From DATDVH01 sp035290045 (lineage in GTDB: Bacteria; Patescibacteriota; Microgenomatia; UBA1406; HO2-37-13b), in NCBI GenBank assembly GCA_035290045.1, contig DATDVH010000034.1:1-13957 (forward strand): a stretch of 13,957 nt of DNA. Direction: 5' to 3'. Positions 6,970 to 13,942 of the stretch are shown piece after piece. The position numbers were made by a program, and so were the translations under genes. Within the stretch, counting starts at the first letter, position 1. Each line of letters begins with the position of its first letter. The notes below the pieces were generated by a model. It saw nothing but the letters and a program-made list of their open reading frames with translations. It was not told where the DNA came from and did not search any database.

Positions 6970-8037
6970 TTCCGATTTTTTGGACTGAAGATCATCCAAA
7001 TTGGATTCATATCCTAATGACAAAATATCCAAAATAGCCCTATCCACATTCTCTTTCCGCCGATGCGCCATGTCCACTTTTTTCTTCAGAATCAACCTTC
7101 CACTTGTATTAGCCAACATTGGCGAAGCTCTATTGCTTTCATCATGTTTATTCTCATCATATTCTGTTTCAAATAACTCAATATACATTGGAGTAATCCC
7201 CATGGTTTCAAAAAGGTTCTGTACTGATCTACAAACACCTTCCAGATCACCACTCAGTTTTTGAAGAGATTCTTGAGATTCAGAGACAGTATCAGACGGA
7301 AGTTCGTATTTATCAATTCGCTGTTTTAAGATAAACACTGGAGAATACCTGTGCCAAAAGTAATCTATAATTTTTTTAGCAATATCATTTCGATTGAATT
7401 TCACTTCCTTTAAGTCATCAATGCTGTTTAAGCCAAACCATTTTACAGTTTTCTGATCGTCGCCCAGGATATCGCCTAGATTGATCCCTTGAAGTTCTTT
7501 GAGTATCCAGTTAATATGATATTTTTCCTTGAAATCTTCAGGTTTGTGCTTGTCAATCCACATTGAAATGGGTTGAACAAGTTTTTCTATATCTTTGAGA
7601 AAAACACTATCAAATTTATGTGTATTATTCAACTCCATATCATGTGGCGTATCTTTCATAAATTCAATATTATACAGAGTGAAAAAAGTAGACTCAAGTT
7701 GTTTTTTCCAATATTCTGTCTCAACATCATTTCCCTTCACAGGAAAGCTCGGCGCATTGATAATTTTTTTTATCCATTGTTTAGTGAAGCTTCTTTTTAT
7801 TTCTTCAGGCGAGATAGTGGTTCCTTCACTTACGTCATGCGCTCTGATTTTCCTGAAGGCTTCTATTAGTATTTTAATCATCTGCGGAATATATTGAGTG
7901 AGCGGTTCAAGAAGTGTGTGTTGACTAACCAATGTCTCAAAGTCTTTTTGATATGCTTTAATAACAAGATCATATTGAGTCTTAGGACTTTCAGTTTTAT
8001 TAAGTTCCTCAAGTGTGTGTCTAATGATTTCTTGCAT
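6949..8037 (-). CDS. Hypothetical protein, 362 aa
   Basis: I do not recognise this protein. It is hydrophilic and looks mostly helical, with no signal peptide, membrane segment or catalytic motif I can name. Trp/Phe-containing stretches at about 210-250 (KWFGLNSIDDL, IIDYFWHRYSPVFILKQRI) suggest a folded core. The C-terminal region has a basic patch (LILKKKVDMAHRRKE). The start used is the ATG at 8037-8035, preceded by AAAGGG with almost no spacing. The same frame stays open for 24 codons upstream of that ATG (to 8109) and reads as plausible protein (NNPYLRINPDIKFKG), with no start codon of its own. It begins 11 nt after the stop of the upstream 168-aa gene, so the two form an operon or a single frameshifted gene. 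Its stop lies inside the 57-nt palindrome. Confidence 0.8.
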   Translation of the reverse strand: MQEIIRHTLEELNKTESPKTQYDLVIKAYQKDFETLVSQHTLLEPLTQYIPQMIKILIEAFRKIRAHDVSEGTTISPEEIKRSFTKQWIKKIINAPSFPVKGNDVETEYWKKQLESTFFTLYNIEFMKDTPHDMELNNTHKFDSVFLKDIEKLVQPISMWIDKHKPEDFKEKYHINWILKELQGINLGDILGDDQKTVKWFGLNSIDDLKEVKFNRNDIAKKIIDYFWHRYSPVFILKQRIDKYELPSDTVSESQESLQKLSGDLEGVCRSVQNLFETMGITPMYIELFETEYDENKHDESNRASPMLANTSGRLILKKKVDMAHRRKENVDRAILDILSLGYESNLDDLQSKKSEVIPLSD

Positions 8038-8048
8038 CCCTTTAAATT

Positions 8049-8555
8049 TTATGTCAGGATTGATGCGAAGATAAGGGTTGTTTTCAGGACTTGATTGGTT
8101 ATTTTCTTTCTAAAACTATCTGTTTTTAGAAAACCCACGCTTTGATCAAATAAATGCTCAAAAAAATACATATATATTGTTTGATTCCATTCTTCTTGTT
8201 GTGAGGGGAAATGAAAAGAGAGCATTTTTTTAAGTAATGCTTTTCTAAGAATTTGTATATCCTTGTCATTACCATCAGTCAGTCCATTGAATCCATGTGC
8301 ACGTAATTCATTTCTACTCAGATCACTCAAGTAGGAAAAAACCGCAACCGTTTGTTTAAAAGAATAATGATCAATAACCTGCGGAATATGATTTATCCAA
8401 AAATTTGTTGCATCAACATTTCCTCTTTCCACTTTTCCTTCAAATTGAGGACAACCTAAACCTTTTTCAAGAAAAGCTTCTTGGAATGTCGCTTGATCCT
8501 CTAAATAAATTTGTTCTTGGGGAGTAAATACTCCTTTTTCTATCAGTTCTATCAT
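8049..8555 (-). CDS. Hypothetical protein, 168 aa, possibly the 5' part of a split gene
   Basis: An unknown, mostly helical soluble protein (for example LRKALLKKMLSFHF, YMYFFEHLFDQSVGFL) starting at the ATG 8555-8553. I see no Shine-Dalgarno site and no convincing promoter in the 104 bp upstream. The last dozen residues (VLKTTLIFASILT) are hydrophobic and unlike the rest. Over the same DNA the frame of the downstream gene is open and reads hydrophilic protein, so a -1 frameshift between about 8109 and 8052 would join this gene to the 362-aa gene into one product of about 550 residues. Confidence 0.7.
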   Translation of the reverse strand: MIELIEKGVFTPQEQIYLEDQATFQEAFLEKGLGCPQFEGKVERGNVDATNFWINHIPQVIDHYSFKQTVAVFSYLSDLSRNELRAHGFNGLTDGNDKDIQILRKALLKKMLSFHFPSQQEEWNQTIYMYFFEHLFDQSVGFLKTDSFRKKITNQVLKTTLIFASILT

Positions 8556-8659
8556 AACAGTAACAAGGTTAATAAATTTTACTAAAGGCTCGTCCGCAAA
8601 TAACTTACTTTTTATTCCTTAAACGACAAAAAGAAATCCTTGATCAAATTGTATCATAT

Positions 8660-8953
8660 TTAAGATCGTTCAAAAGCTTTCATTTCCTTCAACTTCCACA
8701 TAAATAAGGCACCCTTTCGGCGTGCGTTGGAATCACTGACAAACCGCATAGCTTCCTCAAGGACTGGACGTGCGATAGTTTTTGCTAATTTAATATAGAG
8801 GCTTTTCCGTTTTTCATCGTCAAGTTTTTGGCTCAGATACACGCCGTATGATTGATATTCACGGGAAACGTATTTGTCAGTAAGCGGATTGAATTTTTTC
8901 AGAACATCTTTGATTGATTGCATAAAATGATTTCTCAAAAATACCCATTGCAT
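8660..8953 (-). CDS. Small basic hypothetical protein, 97 aa
   Basis: A short helical, Lys/Arg-rich protein without a membrane segment. The stretch RFVSDSNARRKGALFMWKLKEMK near the C-terminus looks like a conserved core, but I cannot name a family. Two starts are possible: the ATG at 8953-8951 (97 aa) or the internal ATG at 8923-8921 (MQSIKDVLKKF, 87 aa). The second gives a more typical N-terminus, since the first ten residues (MQWVFLRNHF) look untypical. It faces away from the five-gene operon and shares its divergent control region. The composition could suit nucleic-acid binding, which is only a guess. Confidence 0.65.
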   Translation of the reverse strand: MQWVFLRNHFMQSIKDVLKKFNPLTDKYVSREYQSYGVYLSQKLDDEKRKSLYIKLAKTIARPVLEEAMRFVSDSNARRKGALFMWKLKEMKAFERS

Positions 8954-8974
8954 TTAAAAAAAATATGGTAAAAT
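8948..8974 (+). promoter_or_regulatory. Candidate promoter of the leader and five-gene operon
   Basis: TTGCAT (8948-8953), a 15-nt spacer and TAAAAT (8969-8974), preceded by TGG as in an extended -10. Transcription from about 8981 would give a leader of roughly 150 nt before the ATG at 9134. The spacing is short, so confidence is limited. Confidence 0.4.
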
Positions 8975-8982
8975 ATATTTTA
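8969..8982. promoter_or_regulatory. Perfect 14-bp palindrome, candidate operator
   Basis: TAAAATATATTTTA is its own reverse complement. With flanking TGG and TCA it extends to 18 of 20 symmetric positions (8966-8985). It overlaps the -10 candidates of both divergent promoters, so a dimeric repressor bound here could shut both directions. The extreme AT content means it may also be only a melting-prone promoter core. Confidence 0.5.
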
Positions 8983-9001
8983 TCAAAAAATGAATAATCA
9001 A
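8972..9001 (-). promoter_or_regulatory. Candidate promoter of the 97-aa gene
   Basis: On the minus strand, TTGATT (9001-8996), an 18-nt spacer and TATATT (8977-8972). The predicted start point is about 13 nt before the ATG at 8953. It shares its -10 with the palindrome. Confidence 0.4.
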
Positions 9002-9075
9002 CATATATCAGTTATCCATAGGTTCTTTTGGATGTGCATGCTTACCTATAAAAATATAGGCAAGGCGGAGGATAA

Positions 9076-9105
9076 TTGATTAACCCAATAAAAATTAAAA
9101 TCTAA
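9076..9105 (+). CDS. Possible 9-codon leader peptide
   Basis: GGAGG at 9067-9071 is followed 4 nt later by a TTG codon, then ATT AAC CCA ATA AAA ATT AAA ATC TAA, reading MINPIKIKI. The stop codon touches the base of the terminator stem, and the GGAGG lies at the edge of the proposed antiterminator arm, so translation could influence which hairpin forms. It is very short, uses a TTG start, and is easily a coincidence. Confidence 0.25.
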   Translation: MINPIKIKI

Positions 9106-9130
9106 CCGCCTAAAACAGGCGGTTTTTTTT
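9104..9130 (+). terminator. Intrinsic terminator 3 nt before a start codon
   Basis: Stem AACCGCC (9104-9110) with GGCGGTT (9118-9124), extendable by one T-A pair, a loop of 5-7 nt, and an unbroken run of eight T (9123-9130). This is a textbook Rho-independent terminator. Its position leaves no room for a ribosome site or another promoter before the ATG at 9134, so that gene depends on read-through or antitermination. Confidence 0.85.
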
Positions 9131-9133
9131 AAT

Positions 9134-11083
9134 ATGTCAAAAGAACAACTTAATCAAAAATTAGGAAACGAGCGATTGAAACAAAAACCAATAGCAGATC
9201 CATTGGAGGGTATAATTGAAGGGAATAATAGGCAAGAAAGATACACGCGCTTCATCAATGAAATCATAGCCAAAATATGGTCTCCGGACAGACAATCAGG
9301 AAGATGGGGAGAATATAATGACGATCTGTTTCGCTCCACTCGGTTTAGTCAAGGAGATATACACGGGTATACGCAGTCGTCTCCTTTCGGGATTGACCCG
9401 CAATTTATTTCCAATGAACAATTTGAGAAAGCAATCGCTCATTTAGATACACCTGATTATGTAAGAGTCCGATCTATTCCTCCACAAATATATAATCAAG
9501 ATATTACATGTGTTCCGGCTGGAGGCTCTTGCGTGATAGAGACGTATGGCATGCGCATTATAAATGAAATACAAAAAGGAATAAACGACAAGAAGATCTC
9601 ATCTGAATACTTGACTGACTTCGTACGTTCATCCATTGACATCGCCCCCACTATCACTCATATATCAGGCGCTCTGCTCGGAGGCCATACAAACGCAGTA
9701 CATTATATAGAAAGCGATATGTGGACTGAAAAAATAACAGAGTATGGCGTACCTCAAGAAGAAGCACACCGAATCGTCAACGACGCGTATGAACGGATTC
9801 ACGACGCAGTCGCAAGACGCACCCGCCTCATCAATCCAGAGGCAACGCTTATCAAAGTCAACTTTGATGAATTATATCTGACTCAAGCCATACATAAATG
9901 GTTTGACTCATTTGGAATGCTGTTTGATCCCCGTTACCGCGTCGCTGAAGTCATATATACTTATGATGGCCCAAAACAATTAGATTTGTTAAAAAACGCG
10001 CTGCACAAACAGTTGGAAAACCGTCAATTGGGAGAAAGAGAAAAATCAGCGATAGAAAACATATTGCACAGTTCTTATCATATGCGCGTGAAACAGATAG
10101 ATCATCTGCGATGGGGTTCTATGAAACTTCCCAAAGAATTCATTGTGGGTCAACGACCGCTGACGCCAGAGGAACAAGAGAAGTACGAAAAAGATTATGC
10201 GTACCGAATGGGTATACATATAATGAAAGCAGTCTACGAGGCGCATAAAAATAAGAACAGTACAAGTATTGCGGTAGGATTTGCGGATATGCCATCTTTT
10301 CATAACGAAGTGCAGCATGAAAGCCGCACCCATATTAACACTCCTGCAAGATTGCATAGACATAATATAGATGGACACTTGGAATTTTTAAGATCGTATA
10401 CAGTGAACAATGGAGACGAACGGCAAAAGTTATTAAAAGAAATGAATGGATTGCAAAATCAGATATTGCCTTTTACAATAGCATTGAAAGCATCGAAAAA
10501 AACGTTAGACACTATTGGTAAAAAACTATCACAGTATGACAATACTATTAAGAAAAATCAGAAAATCATAGACGGTCTTGAAATTATGCTCTCGTCTCCA
10601 TCAATGGAAATTGCAGACACGGAAAAAGCGCTCGCATCTCACAAAAGAGAATTGCTTCAAGCACAAACAGACCAGATCCGACAACACAAAATGATGAAAG
10701 ATGCCGAATATCAAAAGGCTCTGGATGCTTACAATGATGCTCAAAACAACTGTGATGCATATGCAGAAATTCAAACAAGAATAAATCAAACCAAAATGCG
10801 CTTATCAGAAATCAACGGACCAAATTGTTTTCCTCTCAATGACAATCCGTTTATTCATCATGCAATGCAATTTCTTTGGGATCATGATTTTGTGGTGTTT
10901 ATGAAAGATGCAGTAAAAATACAATCAGAATACGAAAAAAAAACTATTCAAAAAGATGAAGCATCTTATCAATTAAAAACTCTGATGATAAAAATATATC
11001 CTAAATTAGAATCCTATATTCACTATCTTTACGGTATAGTTGAGTATCCATATGTAATGAGAAATAATAAAGTTATGTCTTAA
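9134..11083 (+). CDS. Large coiled-coil hypothetical protein, first gene of the operon
   Basis: A 649-aa protein I cannot assign to a family. Residues about 30-420 look like one or two folded domains with several clusters that could be active-site residues: CVPAGGSC (126-133, two Cys), ITHISGALLGGHTNAVHYIESD (174-195, four His), and a His-rich run at 390-415 (FHNEVQHESRTH, RLHRHNIDGH). Residues about 425-560 are a Gln/Lys/Glu-rich helical region likely to form a coiled coil. A short C-terminal helical part ends YLYGIVEYPYVMR. There is no signal peptide or membrane helix. The ATG at 9134 directly follows the intrinsic terminator, no Shine-Dalgarno fits, and the next Met is near residue 140, so this start is the only good one. 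The next gene follows after 6 nt. Confidence 0.85.
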   Translation: MSKEQLNQKLGNERLKQKPIADPLEGIIEGNNRQERYTRFINEIIAKIWSPDRQSGRWGEYNDDLFRSTRFSQGDIHGYTQSSPFGIDPQFISNEQFEKAIAHLDTPDYVRVRSIPPQIYNQDITCVPAGGSCVIETYGMRIINEIQKGINDKKISSEYLTDFVRSSIDIAPTITHISGALLGGHTNAVHYIESDMWTEKITEYGVPQEEAHRIVNDAYERIHDAVARRTRLINPEATLIKVNFDELYLTQAIHKWFDSFGMLFDPRYRVAEVIYTYDGPKQLDLLKNALHKQLENRQLGEREKSAIENILHSSYHMRVKQIDHLRWGSMKLPKEFIVGQRPLTPEEQEKYEKDYAYRMGIHIMKAVYEAHKNKNSTSIAVGFADMPSFHNEVQHESRTHINTPARLHRHNIDGHLEFLRSYTVNNGDERQKLLKEMNGLQNQILPFTIALKASKKTLDTIGKKLSQYDNTIKKNQKIIDGLEIMLSSPSMEIADTEKALASHKRELLQAQTDQIRQHKMMKDAEYQKALDAYNDAQNNCDAYAEIQTRINQTKMRLSEINGPNCFPLNDNPFIHHAMQFLWDHDFVVFMKDAVKIQSEYEKKTIQKDEASYQLKTLMIKIYPKLESYIHYLYGIVEYPYVMRNNKVMS

Positions 11084-11089
11084 AAAAAT

Positions 11090-11287
11090 ATGATAGAACA
11101 AAATTTTTTAGCACTAACAAATCAAGAAAAAGATGATACTCTCACTAGACGCCAATTGTTAGGCATTGCTTTAGGATTGATCGGCAATGGCTTATTACTG
11201 CTGGGACATTTTAAAAATAAAAAGGAAGCTAAACAGCATAGTCTAGATGATTATACAAAAAAATTAGTTCAAAAAGTTGTCAAATAA
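11090..11287 (+). CDS. Small single-pass membrane protein with a twin-arginine motif
   Basis: 65 aa: a soluble N-terminus of about 18 residues, then TRRQLLGIALGLIGNGLLLLG, where residues 23-39 form one membrane helix, then a Lys-rich tail (FKNKKEAKQ...KKLVQKVVK). TRRQLL fits the twin-arginine (Tat) signal pattern S/T-R-R-x-F/L-L, and the hydrophobic stretch is Gly-rich as Tat signals are. No clear cleavage site follows, so it would be an anchor. With no Tat genes in view, it may just be a positively flanked helix. It sits 6 nt after the 649-aa gene and 2 nt before the DUF1177 gene, so it clearly belongs to the operon. It could tether a partner to the membrane. Confidence 0.7.
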   Translation: MIEQNFLALTNQEKDDTLTRRQLLGIALGLIGNGLLLLGHFKNKKEAKQHSLDDYTKKLVQKVVK

Positions 11288-11289
11288 AT

Positions 11290-12222
11290 ATGATTTTATC
11301 AGAAATCATTACTCTATATGAATTGCTTGATAGACCAGGAAGACCTGGTAAGTCAATACAAAAACTATTCAAACAATATATAAATGTAAAAAATATATCT
11401 GTAACCGAAGTGAAAGGAAGAAAAGGTTTGACAGAATTTATAAAAATTGTTGTTCCCGGTAAAAAAGGGAAAATTAAGCGGGGTAAAGCGCCAACTTTAG
11501 GAATCATTGGAAGACTTGGAGGGATTGGCGCGCGACCAAAAATAATTGGTTTTGTGTCTGACGGCGACGGAGCTCTTACTGCGCTTTCAACTGCGTTAAG
11601 ATTGGTAAAAATGGCACACAATGGGGATATATTTGATGGAGATATAATTATCACAACTCATGTATGCACAAACGCTCCAACCGAACCGCATGATCCAGTT
11701 CCTTTTATGGGATCTCCCGTTGATATAGCAACTATGAATCAATATGAAGTTGATGCTCATATGGATGCAATTATCAGTATAGACACCTCAAGAGGAAATA
11801 AAATAATCAACAGCAACGGATTTGCCATTTCTCCAACTGTAAAAGAAGGATATATTTTACGCGTGAGCGAAGATTTATTATCTCTCATGGAGCAAACAAC
11901 TGGCAAACTTCCTGTTACTTTCCCCCTCACGATTCAAGATATTACCCCCTATGGAAATGGTCTGTATCACTTCAATAGCATTCTTCAACCGGCAACCGCA
12001 ACCCGCGCACCGGTTGTTGGTATAGCAATCACTTCTGAAACTCCTGTTGCTGGATGCGCAACTGGAGTAACAAACGCGCAACAAATAGATTCGGTGGGCA
12101 GATTTGTGATTGAAATTGCGCAGCGATTTGGACAGAATAAATGCCAATTCTATGATGTAAGAGAATATGCACTCATCGTTAAAAAATATGGCAGTCTCGC
12201 TCAATTCCAAGAATTGCGTTAA
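11290..12222 (+). CDS. DUF1177 family protein
   Basis: The 310 residues fit the family's full length and several stretches are characteristic of DUF1177: APTLGIIGRLGGIGARP (67-83), VSDGDGAL (89-96), IITTHVCTNAPTEPHDP (120-136) continuing VPFMGSPVD (137-145), GFAISPTVKEGYILRVSEDL (177-196), DITPYGNGLYHFNSILQPAT (217-236) and AGCATGV (254-260). The family has no established function that I know. The invariant His and Asp residues look like a metal or catalytic site, which is inference. There is no signal peptide. It starts 2 nt after the small membrane protein gene, pointing to translational coupling. Its codon use and base content resemble its neighbours. Confidence 0.85.
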   Translation: MILSEIITLYELLDRPGRPGKSIQKLFKQYINVKNISVTEVKGRKGLTEFIKIVVPGKKGKIKRGKAPTLGIIGRLGGIGARPKIIGFVSDGDGALTALSTALRLVKMAHNGDIFDGDIIITTHVCTNAPTEPHDPVPFMGSPVDIATMNQYEVDAHMDAIISIDTSRGNKIINSNGFAISPTVKEGYILRVSEDLLSLMEQTTGKLPVTFPLTIQDITPYGNGLYHFNSILQPATATRAPVVGIAITSETPVAGCATGVTNAQQIDSVGRFVIEIAQRFGQNKCQFYDVREYALIVKKYGSLAQFQELR

Positions 12223-12242
12223 AATCATTTTCACCCTCAACT

Positions 12243-13211
12243 ATGTCAGAAATAATAAAACCAAATGGAGAAGTTAGAAAAAACAGATTGAGAAATTGGA
12301 GCGGCATTAAATTTTTTGACGGTAGTCCCCTCCCTCCCAAACATAGTCTATCTACTCGTCTCTCTCTCATCAGCGCGGATCAACTGCGAAAAGATAAAGC
12401 GGTATGGAGGCCGGAAGAAACTATTGAAGCAGGAACAATATTTTTTGCTCAAGGTAAAATCAATATAGTCGGTCCTCCGCAAAGCGGTAAAGGCACTATA
12501 CTTTTTGGGTTGTCTGAAATATGTGATATTATGGGAGTCGGATATATATTTATAAGCGGACATCACCAGGAAAATCCACCTGAGACAATTATCCGCACTA
12601 TTGATGAAGCTGAAAGAAAAAAAATTCCTATTTTTTATGACAGTTTTGATTATTTATTTCTAAAATCGCGATCTACTGGACGAGAAGTGAGTATGCAATT
12701 CCAAGAAAAAAAGGCAGATTCAATCATACCAAGGATCGCCTCATCACCAGTTCCTATTGCGATTACAAATCATGACAAACTATGGGTACAGGAGTTTTTG
12801 AATCTTGATTTACAAGCTCAATATGATAATTTCCTTAAATTTCCTGAATATGAAATACCATTGCATCTGCAATCAGATGCCTCTATCATACGTTTTCTGC
12901 AAGATCATACTGTACCAATTGAAATTGTGCACTCTATTTTAGATATCCATAAAGATTCATCAATAGGAAATCAATTGCAAACTATCTTTGAACCTATGAA
13001 AGCAACTGATATATTTTCCGCAATAAGAACATATCCCGTGTTGAAAGAACTTGCAAGAGAACGATTGAACGAATTAAATTCAATTATGAATCAATCTTTC
13101 TCTGACGAAAAACAACGCCTGTTTTCTCTCGGCAATCTCATTTTGGAAATAAAAGAAAAATGCGACAATTTAACTCATTTGAGAAAAGCGAAAAAAGTGA
13201 AAAAAATATGA
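12243..13211 (+). CDS. P-loop NTPase of unknown family
   Basis: 322 aa. Residues 72-85 (KINIVGPPQSGKGT) are a strand plus P-loop. The GPPxxGKGT form is that of adenylate kinases (GPPGAGKGT), with Gln-Ser replacing Gly-Ala. IPIFYDSFDYL (128-138) looks like a Walker B strand with Asp133, and PIAITNHDKLW (171-181) sits where a sensor-1 strand would be expected. The order and spacing suggest an AAA+/STAND-like ATPase more than a kinase, since the adenylate kinase lid and NMP-binding motifs are missing. Residues about 205-310 are helical and could sense or oligomerise. No membrane helix. It starts 20 nt after DUF1177, and its TGA overlaps the ATG of pepE (ATGA), so these two are translationally coupled. 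Function unknown. Confidence 0.8.
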   Translation: MSEIIKPNGEVRKNRLRNWSGIKFFDGSPLPPKHSLSTRLSLISADQLRKDKAVWRPEETIEAGTIFFAQGKINIVGPPQSGKGTILFGLSEICDIMGVGYIFISGHHQENPPETIIRTIDEAERKKIPIFYDSFDYLFLKSRSTGREVSMQFQEKKADSIIPRIASSPVPIAITNHDKLWVQEFLNLDLQAQYDNFLKFPEYEIPLHLQSDASIIRFLQDHTVPIEIVHSILDIHKDSSIGNQLQTIFEPMKATDIFSAIRTYPVLKELARERLNELNSIMNQSFSDEKQRLFSLGNLILEIKEKCDNLTHLRKAKKVKKI

Positions 13212-13912
13212 CGCGCAAATTACTACTCATCAGCAATTCAATCATGCATGGCAGAGAGTATCTTGATCACTGCGCTGACGAGATTGTTGAGTTTTTAGGA
13301 AGCGTAAAAAGCATTCTATTTATTCCCTACGCTCTATTTGATTTTAATGAATATGAAACTATTGCAAAAAAACGATTTCAAAAATTAGATATTGTCTTAA
13401 ACTCAATTCATCATGCTCAAAATCCTGCGAAAGAAGTAACCGACGCTCAGGCAATTTTTATCGGCGGCGGCAATACCTTTCGTTTACTCAACCATTTATA
13501 CAAAAATGATCTTATAAAGAGTATAAAAAAAAGAGTTGGTGAAGGAATGCTGTATATAGGAGCGAGCGCCGGATCAAACGTCGCCTGTCCCACGATAAAA
13601 ACAACCAATGATATGCCTATTACACAACCACCAAGTTTGAATGGTTTAAACTTAATTCCTTTTCAAATCAATCCTCATTATCTGGATCCTGATCTCCGCT
13701 CAAAACACAAAGGGGAAACCAGAGAGCAAAGAATTAAAGAATTTCATGAAGAAAACGACAGCTCGGTTATTGGACTGAGAGAAGGATCATGGTTGAGAGT
13801 GGAAAATAAAACTATCCAGCTGAAAGGCTCAACCGGCGCAAAAATTTTCCAAAAAGGAAAAAAACCTGTTGAATATACATCAAAAAATTATTTAGACCTC
13901 ACAAATCCCTAG
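13208..13912 (+). CDS. pepE: Dipeptidase E (alpha-aspartyl dipeptidase, peptidase family S51)
   Basis: Cleaves dipeptides with N-terminal aspartate (EC 3.4.13.21) in the cytoplasm, a role in salvage of Asp-containing peptides. The 234 residues compare with about 229 in Salmonella PepE, and catalytic residues fall at the same numbers: Ser120 in the nucleophile elbow GASAGSN, Asp135 in TTNDMP, His157 in INPHY and Glu192 in LREGSW. IGGGNTF (85-91) and HKGETREQRI (167-176) are further family motifs. I chose the ATG at 13208 and not the ATG at 13160, because PepE homology begins with MTRKLLLISNS and the earlier one only adds a Ser/Lys/Glu run overlapping the previous gene. The ATGA overlap indicates coupling to the P-loop gene. 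It appears to be the last gene of the operon, though the next start is close. Confidence 0.92.
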   Translation: MTRKLLLISNSIMHGREYLDHCADEIVEFLGSVKSILFIPYALFDFNEYETIAKKRFQKLDIVLNSIHHAQNPAKEVTDAQAIFIGGGNTFRLLNHLYKNDLIKSIKKRVGEGMLYIGASAGSNVACPTIKTTNDMPITQPPSLNGLNLIPFQINPHYLDPDLRSKHKGETREQRIKEFHEENDSSVIGLREGSWLRVENKTIQLKGSTGAKIFQKGKKPVEYTSKNYLDLTNP

Positions 13913-13942
13913 ACCTTAAAAGTCCTCTGCAATATTTAATAG

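Larger units (their letters stand above)
9018..9130 (+). promoter_or_regulatory. Attenuator-like leader with competing hairpins
   Basis: Two sets of alternative pairings can be read directly. ACCTAT/CCTATA at 9044-9050 can pair backward with ATAGGT (9018-9023) or forward with TATAGG (9055-9060). CCGCCT at 9106-9111 can pair backward with AGGCGG (9063-9068) or forward with a second AGGCGG (9117-9122), the latter being the terminator stem. Pairing with the first copy would act as an antiterminator. I recognise no known riboswitch family, and the trigger is unknown. It could instead be a small RNA with its own terminator. Confidence 0.5.

Noticed and set aside
9018..9060. A preQ1-I riboswitch-like arrangement: ATAGG, TTC, then ACCTAT followed by five A.
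   Set aside because: The loop between the P1 arms is about 21 nt, much longer than in the small preQ1-I aptamer, and I find no partner for the P2 helix in the A-rich tail. No queuosine gene is nearby.
11027..11059. YxxxExP near the C-terminus of the 649-aa protein, like the second motif of cyclodipeptide synthases, tempting because a dipeptidase is in the operon.
   Set aside because: The motif is short, lies at the very end of the protein where synthases continue for dozens of residues, and the N-terminal GxSxxNS motif is missing.
13160..13207. An upstream ATG that would lengthen dipeptidase E by 16 residues.
   Set aside because: PepE homology and catalytic numbering start from the ATG at 13208, and the extra residues overlap the P-loop gene by 52 nt in a Lys/Glu-rich stretch.
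13208..13912. Cyanophycinase, another S51 peptidase.
   Set aside because: Length, the TTNDMP and HKGETREQRI motifs and the exact catalytic numbering match dipeptidase E, and no cyanophycin synthetase is present.
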